Source: Flavobacterium hydrophilum (GTDB lineage Bacteria; Bacteroidota; Bacteroidia; Flavobacteriales; Flavobacteriaceae). Taken from it: 64,000 bases of DNA. Positions 51,628 to 62,100 of the stretch are shown here, piece after piece. The stretch spans positions 334,797-398,796 of the forward strand of contig NZ_QJHL01000005.1 in the NCBI RefSeq assembly GCF_003202405.1, given 5' to 3'. The position numbers and the translations under genes are program-made. The notes under the pieces were generated by a model. The model was given only the letters and a program-made list of their open reading frames with translations. It did no database searches and was not told the origin of the DNA. Within the stretch, counting starts at the first letter, position 1. Every line of letters starts with the position of its first letter.

Positions 51628-52407
51628 ATGGTAAAACTAAAAAAGTATAACGGATTTTTAAAACTTTTTGTTATATTCTTAACACTTTTTTTTATATTTT
51701 CATGCAGCCCGAAAAATTATAATGTAACTAAGATAGAAGGAAAACAACTTCCTGTTACTGAAAAAGACAATCAAACTCCTGAGATTGAAAATTTCATCAA
51801 GCCTTTTCGGGATCATATCAATAAAGATTTAGACAACGTATTAGCTTATTGTCCGGAAACACTTGATAAAAGCACTGGCAAATGGCAAACAAATATTGGA
51901 AATCTACTGGCTGATGTTTGCCTACAAAAAGGCAATCAGGTTTTTAGAGCCCGTGAAAAAAAGGATATCGATTTGTGTTTCTTAAATCATGGCGGAATCA
52001 GAGCGATATTACCGGTAGGAAATGTTACTACAAGAACAGCTTTTGAAATTATGCCTTTTGAAAATAATTTGGTGGTACTGGCTTTAAAAGGCGATCATAT
52101 TCTTGAAATGGTGAACTATATGATTAAAGAAAAAAAACCTCATCCCCTGGCCGGAATGACTTTTACCATTACAAGAGACAATAGTCCTAAAAATATTCTA
52201 ATTCAGGGAAAACTTCTCGATACAAACAAAACATACTATGTTGCCACAAACGACTACCTGGCAAATGGAGGTGACAGCATGAACTTTTTCCTGAAAGCTG
52301 TTCAGAAATTTGATTTGAATTATAAACTTCGAAATGTACTGATTGATTATTTTAAAGAAGTCGATACGATTCCGGTTCCAAAAGATATTAGGATTACAGA
52401 AGAATAA
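51628..52407 (+). CDS. 5'-nucleotidase C-terminal-domain lipoprotein
   Basis: A 259-residue lipoprotein (signal FLKLFVIFLTLFFIFSCS; lipobox F-S-C around residue 26) that contains only the substrate-binding C-terminal domain of the UshA/5'-nucleotidase family. Key blocks: ETLDKSTGKWQTNIGNLLAD, LNHGGIRAILPVGNVTTRTA, MPFENNLVVLALKGDHILEM and VATNDYLANGGDSMNFF. The metallophosphatase domain is in the next gene, 51 bp downstream. So the usual single protein is split, with order reversed from the domain order (C-domain gene first). Each half may need the other in the periplasm. Confidence 0.92.
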   Translation: MVKLKKYNGFLKLFVIFLTLFFIFSCSPKNYNVTKIEGKQLPVTEKDNQTPEIENFIKPFRDHINKDLDNVLAYCPETLDKSTGKWQTNIGNLLADVCLQKGNQVFRAREKKDIDLCFLNHGGIRAILPVGNVTTRTAFEIMPFENNLVVLALKGDHILEMVNYMIKEKKPHPLAGMTFTITRDNSPKNILIQGKLLDTNKTYYVATNDYLANGGDSMNFFLKAVQKFDLNYKLRNVLIDYFKEVDTIPVPKDIRITEE

Positions 52408-52458
52408 TCAAATTGAATTAGAGATTAAAACACCCGCTTTTCGCAAAAAACATATAAA

Positions 52459-53370
52459 ATGAAAAGAAGAGAATTTATCGAAAAGACCGCTGCAAGTACT
52501 GCACTATTAAGTTTAGGTCTATCATTGAGCAGTTTTGAAACAAACGAAATAAAACATCTAACGGTTCTGCATACAAATGATGTGCACAGCCATATAGATC
52601 CTTTTCCTGCTGATGATCCACGCAATCCTAATAAAGGCGGGGTATCGCGCAGGGCAGCACTTATTGAAACTATTCGTAAAGAAAATCCAAATGTACTTTT
52701 ATTAGATGCAGGTGATATTTTTCAGGGAACTCCTTATTTTAATTATTATGGTGGCGAACTTGAATTTAAGCTAATGAGCATGATGAAATATGATGCTTCT
52801 ACAATTGGAAACCATGATTTTGATAATGGTCTTGACGGATTGTATGCGCAAATGCCACACGCCAGTTTTGAATTTATCTGTTCTAATTATGATTTTAAGA
52901 ATACAATCATGAACGGACTTGTAAAACCCTACAAAATCTTCAATAAAAATGGAATAAAAGTTGGTGTTTTTGGTTTAGGAATAGAGCTTGACGGATTGGT
53001 TGACAAAAAAATGTACAAGGAAACCGTTTATAATAATCCTGTTGAAATTGCGCAGGATATAACTCAATTATTAAAAAAAGAAGAAAAATGCGATTTAGTT
53101 ATCTGTCTTTCGCATTTAGGCTATAAATACAAAGAAGACGCAACAAAAATTTGTGATTTAAAATTAGCCGAGCTGACACAGAATATTGATTTGATTATTG
53201 GCGGACATACACATACCTTTTTAGACAAACCAACTATTGTAAAAAATAAAGCCGGTGAAAATGTATTAGTAAATCAGGTGGGATGTTACGGAATAAATTT
53301 AGGAAGAATAGATTTCTATTTTGATAAAAATAAATCACATACCAATCAGGGTAAATCAATTATTGTTTAA
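52459..53370 (+). CDS. 5'-nucleotidase-type metallophosphatase (Tat-type signal)
   Basis: 303 residues with a twin-arginine signal (MKRREFIEKTAASTALLSLG). It carries the metallophosphoesterase domain: HTNDVHSHIDPFP, LLLDAGDIFQGTPYFNYYGG, STIGNHDFDNG, SHLGYK and LIIGGHTHTFLDKP, which supply the two-metal-site residues. The C-terminal substrate domain is missing here and is encoded as a separate lipoprotein just upstream. A Tat signal implies that this half folds with its metals in the cytoplasm before export. Its last 11 bases overlap the end of the convergent YhhN-like gene. Confidence 0.92.
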   Translation: MKRREFIEKTAASTALLSLGLSLSSFETNEIKHLTVLHTNDVHSHIDPFPADDPRNPNKGGVSRRAALIETIRKENPNVLLLDAGDIFQGTPYFNYYGGELEFKLMSMMKYDASTIGNHDFDNGLDGLYAQMPHASFEFICSNYDFKNTIMNGLVKPYKIFNKNGIKVGVFGLGIELDGLVDKKMYKETVYNNPVEIAQDITQLLKKEEKCDLVICLSHLGYKYKEDATKICDLKLAELTQNIDLIIGGHTHTFLDKPTIVKNKAGENVLVNQVGCYGINLGRIDFYFDKNKSHTNQGKSIIV

Positions 53371-54037
53371 TCCTTTTTTTATTTGAAACTATAAAGTATT
53401 TTGCCATAAAAAAATACGCCAGAATTTGTGCAATATCCCGAATTAGAATCAATACTAAAGAATAGGAAAAATATTCATTAAAAATAAAAAAGATATCAGA
53501 AATTATAAAACTGGTAATCATTAATGTTAACAGCAAGGTAACATAAGTACCTCTGGTTATATATTTTGTATAACATATAATTCCTAAAACACTTAATACA
53601 ACACCGTAAATCCCGTACAATAAGTGATAATCTTCCATTTTGTCAAACTGTAGACTTAATACAGAAAACAATAAATATAGAATTATTAAAATTACCAGAG
53701 CAAGTGGCAGCAGGTCAGTTCTTTTAAGTTTTATCTTTTCAACAATAATCTTTTTGATTAATAGTAAATAAACAAACAAAAAGCATATTAAAGATCCAAT
53801 ATTTGAAATTTCTACATCCATAAGATGAAAAACTTCTCCAACAAAACACAAAGAAAAAATTAAAATTTGGGTTTTACTAATTTTAAAATTATTTGACGAA
53901 TAAAAGTAGAAGAAAACTGAAGGAATTACAATTGATTTCATACAAACTGTAAGATAATCGTATTGTAGGATATCAAACAAAATTGTAAAAAAAAATGCAG
54001 TCGAATATAAAATCAATGAAGGTCTACTTGCTTTCAT
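53360..54037 (-). CDS. YhhN-family multi-pass membrane protein (lysoplasmalogenase-like)
   Basis: 225 residues with about seven hydrophobic helices. YhhN-type landmarks: CMKSIVIPSVFFYFY (KP-like start of the family), FSLCFVGEVFHLM (matching FS..GD..L), and TSFIISDIFFIFNEYFSYS (SD motif). Characterised eukaryotic relatives hydrolyse lysoplasmalogens; bacterial members are mostly uncharacterised. The start overlaps the end of ligA by 14 bases and its stop overlaps the convergent nucleotidase gene by 11 bases. Most of the gene has no free flank. Confidence 0.75.
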   Translation of the reverse strand: MKASRPSLILYSTAFFFTILFDILQYDYLTVCMKSIVIPSVFFYFYSSNNFKISKTQILIFSLCFVGEVFHLMDVEISNIGSLICFLFVYLLLIKKIIVEKIKLKRTDLLPLALVILIILYLLFSVLSLQFDKMEDYHLLYGIYGVVLSVLGIICYTKYITRGTYVTLLLTLMITSFIISDIFFIFNEYFSYSLVLILIRDIAQILAYFFMAKYFIVSNKKRIKQ

Positions 54038-56030
54038 TCAGTTTATTTATAAATTCTTGTTCAGATAATATTGGAATATTTAATTTATTTGCTTTTTCTA
54101 ATTTTGCAGGTCCCATATTATCTCCGGCTACTACAAAATCTGTTTTTGCAGAAATGGAGCTTCCTACTTTACCGCCGTTATCTTCTATGGTTTTCTTTAG
54201 GTCATCTCTTGAAAACTGAGCAAAAACACCTGACACAACAAATGTTTTCCCAATGAATTTTTCAGTAGCATTTGGATTTATTTTTTCAACTATTTCAAAT
54301 TGAACACCATAACTTTTTAAGCGGTTTATTATTTGTTTGTTTTCTTCATTTTCGAAAAACTCAATCACACTTTTTGCAATTCGTTCTCCAATTTCATCAA
54401 CCAAGATTAATTCCATTAACGAAGCCTGGCTTAATGCATCGATGTTTTTGTAGTGTTTTGCTAACTTTTTAGCAACGGTTTCACCCACAAAACGAATTCC
54501 GAGTGCAAACAATACACTTTCAAACGGAATTTCTTTTGATTTCTCAACACCATTTACCAGATTTTCAGCAGATTTTTGTGCCATTCTTTCTAAATGCAAA
54601 ATATCTTCTACTTTCAATTCATATAAATCAGCATAATTATGAACCAGATCATTTTTGAAAAGCAAAGCAACCGTTTCCCCACCTAGACCTTCAATATCCA
54701 TTGCTTTTCTTGAAATATAATGCTGGATTCTGCCAATAATCTGCGGAGGGCAACCATAGAAATTCGGGCAATAGTGATTGGCTTCTCCTTCGCTTCGAAT
54801 TAATTCTGTCTGGCATTCCGGACAATGTGTAATATATACTGTTTTTTCTGAATTCTCTGGACGCTGCTCTAAATCCACAGCAATAATTTTCGGAATAATT
54901 TCACCTCCTTTTTCAACAAAAACAGTATCATTTATTCGAATGTCTAATTTCTCAATTTGATCAGCATTATGTAATGAAGCTCTTTTTACAATAGTTCCTG
55001 CCAATTGCACCGGCACTAAGTTAGCAACAGGAGTTATTGCTCCGGTACGCCCAACCTGATAGGAAATCGAATTTAGTTTAGTTGAAACCTGTTCTGCTTT
55101 AAATTTATATGCGATTGCCCAACGAGGTGATTTTGCCGTATAACCTAATTCTTCCTGATGACGGAAACTGTTTACTTTTACAACCACACCATCCGTTTCA
55201 TAAGGCAATTTATGACGATGTATATCCCAATAGTCAATGAAGTCGAAAACTTCTTGCAAGTTATTGGCCAATTTTGCTTCACTTGGCACTTTAAATCCCC
55301 AGTCCCTTGCAGATTGTAAGCCTTCAATTTGTGAAGAGAAAGGCAAATTATTACTTGTTACTGAATATAATAAACATTCTAAAGGACGTTTGGCAACCTC
55401 AGCACTATCTTGCAGTTTTAAACTTCCTGAAGCTGTATTTCTTGGATTTGAATAGGGTGTTTCTCCAATTTCAATTAAGTCCTGATTCATTTTTTCGAAA
55501 CCTTTTAAGGGTAAAATGATTTCTCCGCGTATATCAAACTTATCAGGATAATTTCCTTTTAATTTTAACGGAATTGATTTAATTGTTTTGATATTATTAG
55601 TAACCTCATCACCCTGAAAACCATCTCCACGTGTTAAAGCCTGTACCAGTTTTCCATTTTCGTATGAAATACTTATTGAAGCTCCGTCGTATTTTAATTC
55701 ACAGGTATATTGTAAATCCACATTTCCCAAAACTCTCTGAATTCGGTTTTCCCAGTCCAATAAATCTTCTTTGGAATAGGAATTATCCAAAGAATACATT
55801 CTAAATTGATGTGCAATGGTTTTGAAATTTTTGGTAACCGTTCCTCCAACCCGCTGTGTTGGAGAATGCTCGTCAAAAAATTCAGGATGTTTTTTTTCTA
55901 AATCCTGAAGTTCCTTCAGTTTTAAGTCAAAGTCATAATCAGAAATTGTAGCGTCATCAAGTACATAATAATTGTAATTGTGCTGATTAAGTTCATTTCG
56001 TAAAGCCTGAATTGTCTCTTGAATACTCAT
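54024..56030 (-). CDS. ligA: NAD-dependent DNA ligase LigA
   Basis: A 668-residue ligase. Ia and adenylation domain (1-320) with catalytic Lys113 in ELKYDG, OB domain, a four-Cys zinc finger (CPECQTELIRSEGEANHYC then PNFYGC: C-x2-C-x14-C-x5-C), helix-hairpin-helix repeats (GLGGETVALLFKNDLVHNYA, ALGIRFVGETVAKKLAKHYK, DEIGERIAKSVIEFF) and a C-terminal BRCT domain (about 590-668, GKTFVVSGVFAQFSRDDLKK). Joins nicks in replication and repair. Its last bases overlap the start of the YhhN-like gene by 14. Confidence 0.98.
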   Translation of the reverse strand: MSIQETIQALRNELNQHNYNYYVLDDATISDYDFDLKLKELQDLEKKHPEFFDEHSPTQRVGGTVTKNFKTIAHQFRMYSLDNSYSKEDLLDWENRIQRVLGNVDLQYTCELKYDGASISISYENGKLVQALTRGDGFQGDEVTNNIKTIKSIPLKLKGNYPDKFDIRGEIILPLKGFEKMNQDLIEIGETPYSNPRNTASGSLKLQDSAEVAKRPLECLLYSVTSNNLPFSSQIEGLQSARDWGFKVPSEAKLANNLQEVFDFIDYWDIHRHKLPYETDGVVVKVNSFRHQEELGYTAKSPRWAIAYKFKAEQVSTKLNSISYQVGRTGAITPVANLVPVQLAGTIVKRASLHNADQIEKLDIRINDTVFVEKGGEIIPKIIAVDLEQRPENSEKTVYITHCPECQTELIRSEGEANHYCPNFYGCPPQIIGRIQHYISRKAMDIEGLGGETVALLFKNDLVHNYADLYELKVEDILHLERMAQKSAENLVNGVEKSKEIPFESVLFALGIRFVGETVAKKLAKHYKNIDALSQASLMELILVDEIGERIAKSVIEFFENEENKQIINRLKSYGVQFEIVEKINPNATEKFIGKTFVVSGVFAQFSRDDLKKTIEDNGGKVGSSISAKTDFVVAGDNMGPAKLEKANKLNIPILSEQEFINKLNESK

Positions 56031-56133
56031 AAATTATTAAAATAGTGCCGATTGTAATTTAGAAAAACTGAGCCTCAAAATTAGGATTATTTTTTATTGT
56101 AAAATATTAAATCCAAAAAGTTTTAAAAAATCA

Positions 56134-56167
56134 AAAATCAAGCTGCAAATTAATGCAACTTGATTTT
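56134..56167 (-). terminator. Probable terminator of the T9SS type B operon
   Basis: A 9-bp stem (56134-56142 and 56159-56167) with an inner TGCA/TGCA pairing, about 110 bases after the stop of the OmpA-family gene. The T-tract on the minus strand is interrupted, so the call is moderate. Confidence 0.55.
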
Positions 56168-56275
56168 CTTCTTGTCCATTATTCTTAAAAAAGAATTAAA
56201 CAAAACCAGCTTCCAAACGGTTTTAAGTTCTATACTTTTAAAACTGATAATCAACAACCTAATATAACACCAAAT

Positions 56276-58210
56276 TTATTTTTGAATAATTATAAAGTCC
56301 GAACGTCTGTTTAATAAATGTTCTTCTTCGGTGCATTTTACACCATTTTTACATTTATTAATTAATCGGCTTTCACCATAACCAATTGCACTTTCGATTC
56401 TTGAAGCATCAATATTTTGTGAAATAATATAATCACGAGTCGATTTTGCCCTGTTATCAGAAAGCTTTAAATTGTAAGCATCTTTTCCGCGGGAATCCGT
56501 ATGAGATTCAATTTTAATACGGATGTTTGGGAATTTTTGCATGATAAAAACCACTTTTGTCAATTCTTCGATAGCCAAAGGCGTGATATCGTATTTGTCG
56601 TAATCAAAATAAATGGGTTTTACGTCTACTTTTTCTACACCTTTTTTCTTTACTACCAAATCATCATAATTGCTGAGCTCAAAATTGATATTTGGAATTT
56701 CACCTTCGTTTTGTATTGAAGTTTCTACAATTTTTTCGTCGCTGCTGTAATTCGGTTTTGCAGCAATCATTTTAACTGTTTTTCCGCATGGAACACTTAA
56801 GGCATACTTTCCTTCATAATTTGTTTTTGTTTCGCCGAGAATATCACTAAAAGAGTTGTATCCCATAATTACAACGTCTGAAAGAGGTAATTTTGTTTTA
56901 CGATCTACTGCAATTCCCGAAATAGTCTGATTGCAAACCGGAATCCCCTTGGTAAAAGAATAAATATCATCATCGCCCTTTCCGCCTTCTCTGTTTGAAG
57001 ACATGTAACCAAAACGACCTGTTTTATCAATTATAAAAGCAAAATCATCTTTATTACTATTTATCGGAGCTCCCAAATTTCGTGGATCAGAAAAACTTCC
57101 ATCAGATAAAAATTTACTTTCATAAATATCCAGATCCCCCCAGCCGTAATGACCGTCTGAAGAAAAATAAAGCACACCATTGCTGAAAAACGGAAAAAGA
57201 TCGTTTCCAATAGTATTAATTTTTGAGCCTAAATTTACAGGAGAACTCATGGTTCCATCAGCAGCTATCTTTACATAGTACAAATCGGTTTCCCCGTAAC
57301 CTCCCGGCATATCTGACGCAAAGAAAAGCCATTCTCCGTCTTCGCTTAATGAAGGGTGCCCGACAGAATAATCATCACTATTGAAAAATACTTTTTGGGG
57401 ATTTTCTAACTTATTGTCAACTATAGCCCCTTTAATAATTTGAAAATTATTGGTTTTTGTTTCATCAACAACCAATTTATTCTTTTTAACAATGTTTGTA
57501 GTATAATAAATTGTTTTACCATCTGCCCCAAAAGTGGCCGTTGCCTCGTGATACTTAGTCATTACATTTGGTAAAAATACTGTTTCATTAAACAAACTCG
57601 CATCAGCCTGATTTCTTTCGGCAATATATAAGTTCAAAAAAGGCTGATTATTCCAGGTGTATAGCTTTTCACTAAACTTAGTGGTATCTCTTGCAGAGGT
57701 AAAAACAATTTTGTCCTGAAAAAATGTGGCACCAAAATCTGATTTACTAGTGTTGATATCCAGATCTTTTATTTCATAAAGCGATTTGGTTTTGGATAAA
57801 CTGTCCATTTGCTTTTTTTGAGCCAGATATCTGTTGATTTCATTTTTATCGCCTTTTTTATCCAGATATTCTTTCGTAACCCTATTTGCTTCATCGTAAT
57901 CCATAACTGCTTTCATAGATTGTATGTAGCGTAAATAGTAAATATCCGTTAAATTATTGCCCTGTACTTCGTATAATTTTCTGTACCATTTTAATGCATT
58001 TCTTGAATCGGAAATGAAATAATACGAATCAGCTGCATTCTTTATCGTTTGTGTCGAAGGCTTTTTTATATTCTGTAAAATTTCTTCGTATGCTTTTGAA
58101 GCATCGGCATAAGAATAGTTTTTAAACAGTGCATCGGCCTTTTTTAAATTAGTCTGAGCAAAACAAACCGTAAAACTCAAAACTAAACTTAGGATATATA
58201 GTTTTTTCAT
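56276..58210 (-). CDS. OmpA-family protein of the PorP/SprF operon (PorE-like)
   Basis: A 644-residue periplasmic/outer-membrane-associated protein with signal peptide (MKKLYILSLVLSFTVCFAQ). Order of parts: N-terminal TPR repeats (about 25-130, ADALFKNYSYADASKAYEEI), WD40/PD40-like beta-propeller strands (about 160-420, DDYSVGHPSLSEDGEWLFFA, YFSSDGHYGWGDLDIYESKF), a carboxypeptidase regulatory-like domain (about 425-510), and a C-terminal OmpA peptidoglycan-binding domain (about 535-644, NIRIKIESHTDSRGKDAYNL). Such proteins are the usual third member of T9SS modules with PorP/SprF and are thought to link the secretion machinery to peptidoglycan. 11 bp from the PorP/SprF gene. Confidence 0.93.
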   Translation of the reverse strand: MKKLYILSLVLSFTVCFAQTNLKKADALFKNYSYADASKAYEEILQNIKKPSTQTIKNAADSYYFISDSRNALKWYRKLYEVQGNNLTDIYYLRYIQSMKAVMDYDEANRVTKEYLDKKGDKNEINRYLAQKKQMDSLSKTKSLYEIKDLDINTSKSDFGATFFQDKIVFTSARDTTKFSEKLYTWNNQPFLNLYIAERNQADASLFNETVFLPNVMTKYHEATATFGADGKTIYYTTNIVKKNKLVVDETKTNNFQIIKGAIVDNKLENPQKVFFNSDDYSVGHPSLSEDGEWLFFASDMPGGYGETDLYYVKIAADGTMSSPVNLGSKINTIGNDLFPFFSNGVLYFSSDGHYGWGDLDIYESKFLSDGSFSDPRNLGAPINSNKDDFAFIIDKTGRFGYMSSNREGGKGDDDIYSFTKGIPVCNQTISGIAVDRKTKLPLSDVVIMGYNSFSDILGETKTNYEGKYALSVPCGKTVKMIAAKPNYSSDEKIVETSIQNEGEIPNINFELSNYDDLVVKKKGVEKVDVKPIYFDYDKYDITPLAIEELTKVVFIMQKFPNIRIKIESHTDSRGKDAYNLKLSDNRAKSTRDYIISQNIDASRIESAIGYGESRLINKCKNGVKCTEEEHLLNRRSDFIIIQK

Positions 58211-58221
58211 AAGATTATTTT

Positions 58222-59151
58222 TTAGAAGAATCGAGGTGATTTGATTTTGCTTTCATTTTTGTTAAACTGATATTTCAGAATGATTTCATGCGAACCATCA
58301 TTATACTTATTCAATTCACTTATTGTGTAATCAAAAGCGTATCCGAGATAAAAACTTCTTGATATTTGAAAACCTGCCAAAGCACTCACAGAATCATCTG
58401 TACGATACGATGCGCCGATAACAAATTTTTCATAAATCATAAAATTTGCAGAAACATCAGCGGTAAGTGGAGCGCCACTTACTGCTTTTACTAAAAATGC
58501 AGGTTTGAATTTTAAATTTGGATTTAAATCAAACACGTATCCTCCCATAAAATAATAATGCAGACGATCATAATTTATAGACTCCTGAACATCATCATAA
58601 TAATCATTTTCGATAAAACTTGGAATTGCAAATCCTAAATACCATTTATCGGTATAATAGTAAACCCCTGCCCCAACGGCTAATTTCATCTGATTGTCAA
58701 TATTCTGATTCAAGAGGACATCATTAGGATCATAATACCTTCCTTTGGTCCAGTCTATATTAAGCATTCTCATACCGGCTTTTAAACCAAATGCCAGCCT
58801 TTTTTCATAGCCTAATGCCAAAGAATAAGAAAAGTTTCCATCAACGTATAATTCACTTGAAGGACCAATTTTATCATTAACTACACTAAATCCTAAACCA
58901 ACTTTTTCGTTTCGGAGTGGTGCGTGAATAGAAAATGATTGTGTTTCAGGAGCACCTGAAATTCCGACCCATTGTGAACGATGTAAAAGTGTAGCTTCTA
59001 AAACACCGGTAGACCCGGCATAAGCCGGATTTACCGCCATTGTATTATACATATATTGTGTATACTCAGGATCTTGCTGTGCAGTTGCACTAAATGTGAT
59101 GATAGAACATATTAAGATTAAATACGTTTCTAATTTTATATATAGTTTCAT
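58222..59151 (-). CDS. PorP/SprF-family T9SS outer-membrane protein
   Basis: A 309-residue beta-barrel-type protein with signal peptide (MKLYIKLETYLILICSIITF, then SATAQQDPEYTQYMYNTMAV). The opening QDPEYTQYMYNTMAVNPAYA, then GSTGVLEATLLHRSQWVGI is the PorP/SprF hallmark; alternating strands (AGMRMLNIDWTKGRYYDPND, YYTDKWYLGFAIPSF, YKFNKNESK-type end) follow. SprF-type proteins are needed specifically for export of type B sorting-domain proteins such as the giant repeat protein encoded upstream. Gap to that gene is 48 bp and to the OmpA-family gene 11 bp. Confidence 0.95.
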   Translation of the reverse strand: MKLYIKLETYLILICSIITFSATAQQDPEYTQYMYNTMAVNPAYAGSTGVLEATLLHRSQWVGISGAPETQSFSIHAPLRNEKVGLGFSVVNDKIGPSSELYVDGNFSYSLALGYEKRLAFGLKAGMRMLNIDWTKGRYYDPNDVLLNQNIDNQMKLAVGAGVYYYTDKWYLGFAIPSFIENDYYDDVQESINYDRLHYYFMGGYVFDLNPNLKFKPAFLVKAVSGAPLTADVSANFMIYEKFVIGASYRTDDSVSALAGFQISRSFYLGYAFDYTISELNKYNDGSHEIILKYQFNKNESKIKSPRFF

Positions 59152-59199
59152 AACGATACTTATTTAGTTTTAAATTAATTAGATGATTAATAACGGTGC

Positions 59200-62100
59200 T
59201 TATCTCATTATAGATAACCATCCTTTTTTAACTTTTCCGTCTCCAATTTCTATTACATAAAAATAAGTACCGGTTGGCAGCATATCTCCTCTATTTATCA
59301 CTCCGGATACATTTGCTGTACCGTCCCAATCATTTTGATACCCTCTTTTACTGTATACTAAAGCACCATATCTGTTAAATACTTTTAATTCATTATTTGG
59401 ATATGATTCGATACAGTCAATTCTGAAAAGGTCATTTGCTCCATCACTATTTGGTGTGAACTCGTTATAAACTGTTAAACAAATTGGTTCTATAGTCGCT
59501 GAAGCTGTATTGTTTGTTGGATCAACATCTAAAGGAGTTGAAATTTCAATAGTGGCTACATTTAAGTAATTACCATTTGGCAACACAATGACTCTGATTT
59601 CGAGCGTTTCACTTTCTCCAGGACTTAATGTCGGAATTGTCCAAATCTGAGATGCATCATATACACCTGCTGATGTTGAAGCTGATACAAATTCATATCC
59701 GCTTGGAAGCAAATCACTAACCAGTGTATTAAGAATAGTACCCTGACCAACATTGTTTACTGTTATTGTAAAGACAATTTCTTCACCGAAATTAGGAGTA
59801 GGATTACTAACCGTATTCGTTATAGTAAGATCTGAACATGTTGCTACTGTAACATTTAATGTTTTTGTAGTCGTTTCATCACATGTATTGATGTAAGTTA
59901 CCGTAACTGTTCCTGCACCGATATCTGACCATGAAACTGTTACAGATCCATCTGCAGTTCCTCCGCCTGAGGTTACTGTTCCGTTAGTAACAGACCAAAC
60001 ATAATTTGATTTTCCGTTTGCTACTGAATATGTTACACCTTGGAAAACACATGGTGTGTCGTCTGTTGAAGTAATTGGATACAAGGCGTCATTTTCAAAA
60101 CTAACCGTTATTGCTAAACGTGTCGCATTTGCACAGCCATTTGTTATATTGCTAAGTAACGTAGCATAATAAGTTGTAGCTGTAAGCGGCGTATTTGCGG
60201 CTAATGGTATTCCTCCTGTTGGATTATTATACCAAACTACATTTGGTTCATTTACCTGAATATTAGCAATTGTTGGTATTTTAGATAAACAAAACTTTTG
60301 CGCTGTATTTGTAGTAGTAACTACTCCAGGAACATTCACATTTACTGTAACTATCAATCGAACAGGATTTTCGCATCCTATTGTACTTGAAATAGCTCCA
60401 TAATATAGCCCTGTAGCTAAAGGTGTTATTGAAGCTAATGCCGTTCCTCCACTCGGATTATTGTACCAAACTACGTTAGCTTCATTTACCTGAATATTGG
60501 CTACTGTTGGTGCATTTAATGAACAGAAGTTTTGAGTTGCTGAGTTTGTCGTTGGTGTTGCTGTTGGATTATTAATCGTCACACTTACCTGCAATCTTGT
60601 ACTGCTTTCACAACCTGTCATCGGATTCAAAATAACTCCATAGTAGATTCCGTTTACTAAAACTGTAGTTGGTGCAAGTGGTGTTACACCGGTTAATGTA
60701 CCATACCAAACAACATTGGTTTCATTTACCTGAATATTGGCAACCGTTGGTGCATTTGAAATACAGAAATCTTGCGTATTATCTGTAGTTGTTGGTGTAG
60801 CCGGGTTAGTTACAGTAACAGTAACCTGTAATCTTACAGCACTTTCACAACCTGTTACTGGGTCTAAAATAGCTCCGAAATAAATGCCGTTTACCAAGGC
60901 TGTTGTTGGTGCAATAGCTGTTGTACTGGTCAATGAATTATACCAAACAACATTTGCTTCGTTTACCTGAATACTGGCAACTGTTGGCGCATTCACCAAA
61001 CAGAAATCCTGTGTATTATCAGTAGTTGTTGGCGTACCAGGATCATCTACAGAAATAGTTACCTGCAAACGAACTGAACTTTGACAGCCTGTTACAGGGT
61101 CTAAAATTGCTCCGTAATAAATACCATTAGCCAAGGCTGTTGTTGGTGCGATTGCTGTTGTACTGGTCAATGAATTGTACCAAACTACATTAGCTTCATT
61201 TACCTGAATACTGGCAACTGTTGGTGCATTCACCAAACAGAAATCCTGTGTATTATCAGTAGTGGTTGGAGTTAATGGATCAGTAATAGTTACAGTAACT
61301 TGTAATCTTACAGCGCTTTCACAACCTGTTACAGGATCTAAAATCGCTCCGTAGTAAATACCGTTTGCTAAAGCTGTTGTTGGTGCTATAACTGTCGTAC
61401 TTGTCAATGAATTGTACCAAACTACATTAGCTTCATTTACCTGAATACTGGCAACTGTCGGCGCATTCACTAAACAGAAATCTTGTGTTGCATCTGTTGT
61501 AGTCGGTGTGCCCGGATCATTTATGGTAGCAGTAACCTGTAATCTTACAGCGCTTTCACAACCTGTTACTGGGTCTAAAATAGCTCCGTAATAAATACCG
61601 TTTGCTAAAGCTGTTGTTGGTGCAATAGCTGTTGTACTGGTCAATGAATTATACCAAACAACATTTGCTTCGTTTACCTGAATACTGGCAACTGTTGGCG
61701 CATTCACTAAACAGAAATCTTGTGTTGCATCTGTTGTAGTCGGTGTACCCGGATCATTTATGGTAGCAGTAACCTGTAATCTTACAGCGCTTTCACAACC
61801 TGTTACTGGGTCTAAAATCGCTCCGTAATAAATACCGTTTGCTAAAGCTGTTGTTGGTGCTATAGCTGTCGTACTTGTCAGTGAATTGTACCAAACTACA
61901 TTAGCTTCATTTACCTGAATACTGGCAACTGTTGGTGCATTCACCAAACAGAAATCCTGTGTATTATCAGTAGTAGTTGGAGTTAATGGATCAGTAATAG
62001 TTACAGTAACTTGTAATCTTACAGCGCTTTCACAACCTGTTACTGGGTCTAAAATCGCTCCATAGTAAATTCCGTTTGCTAAAGCTGTTGTTGGTGCTAT

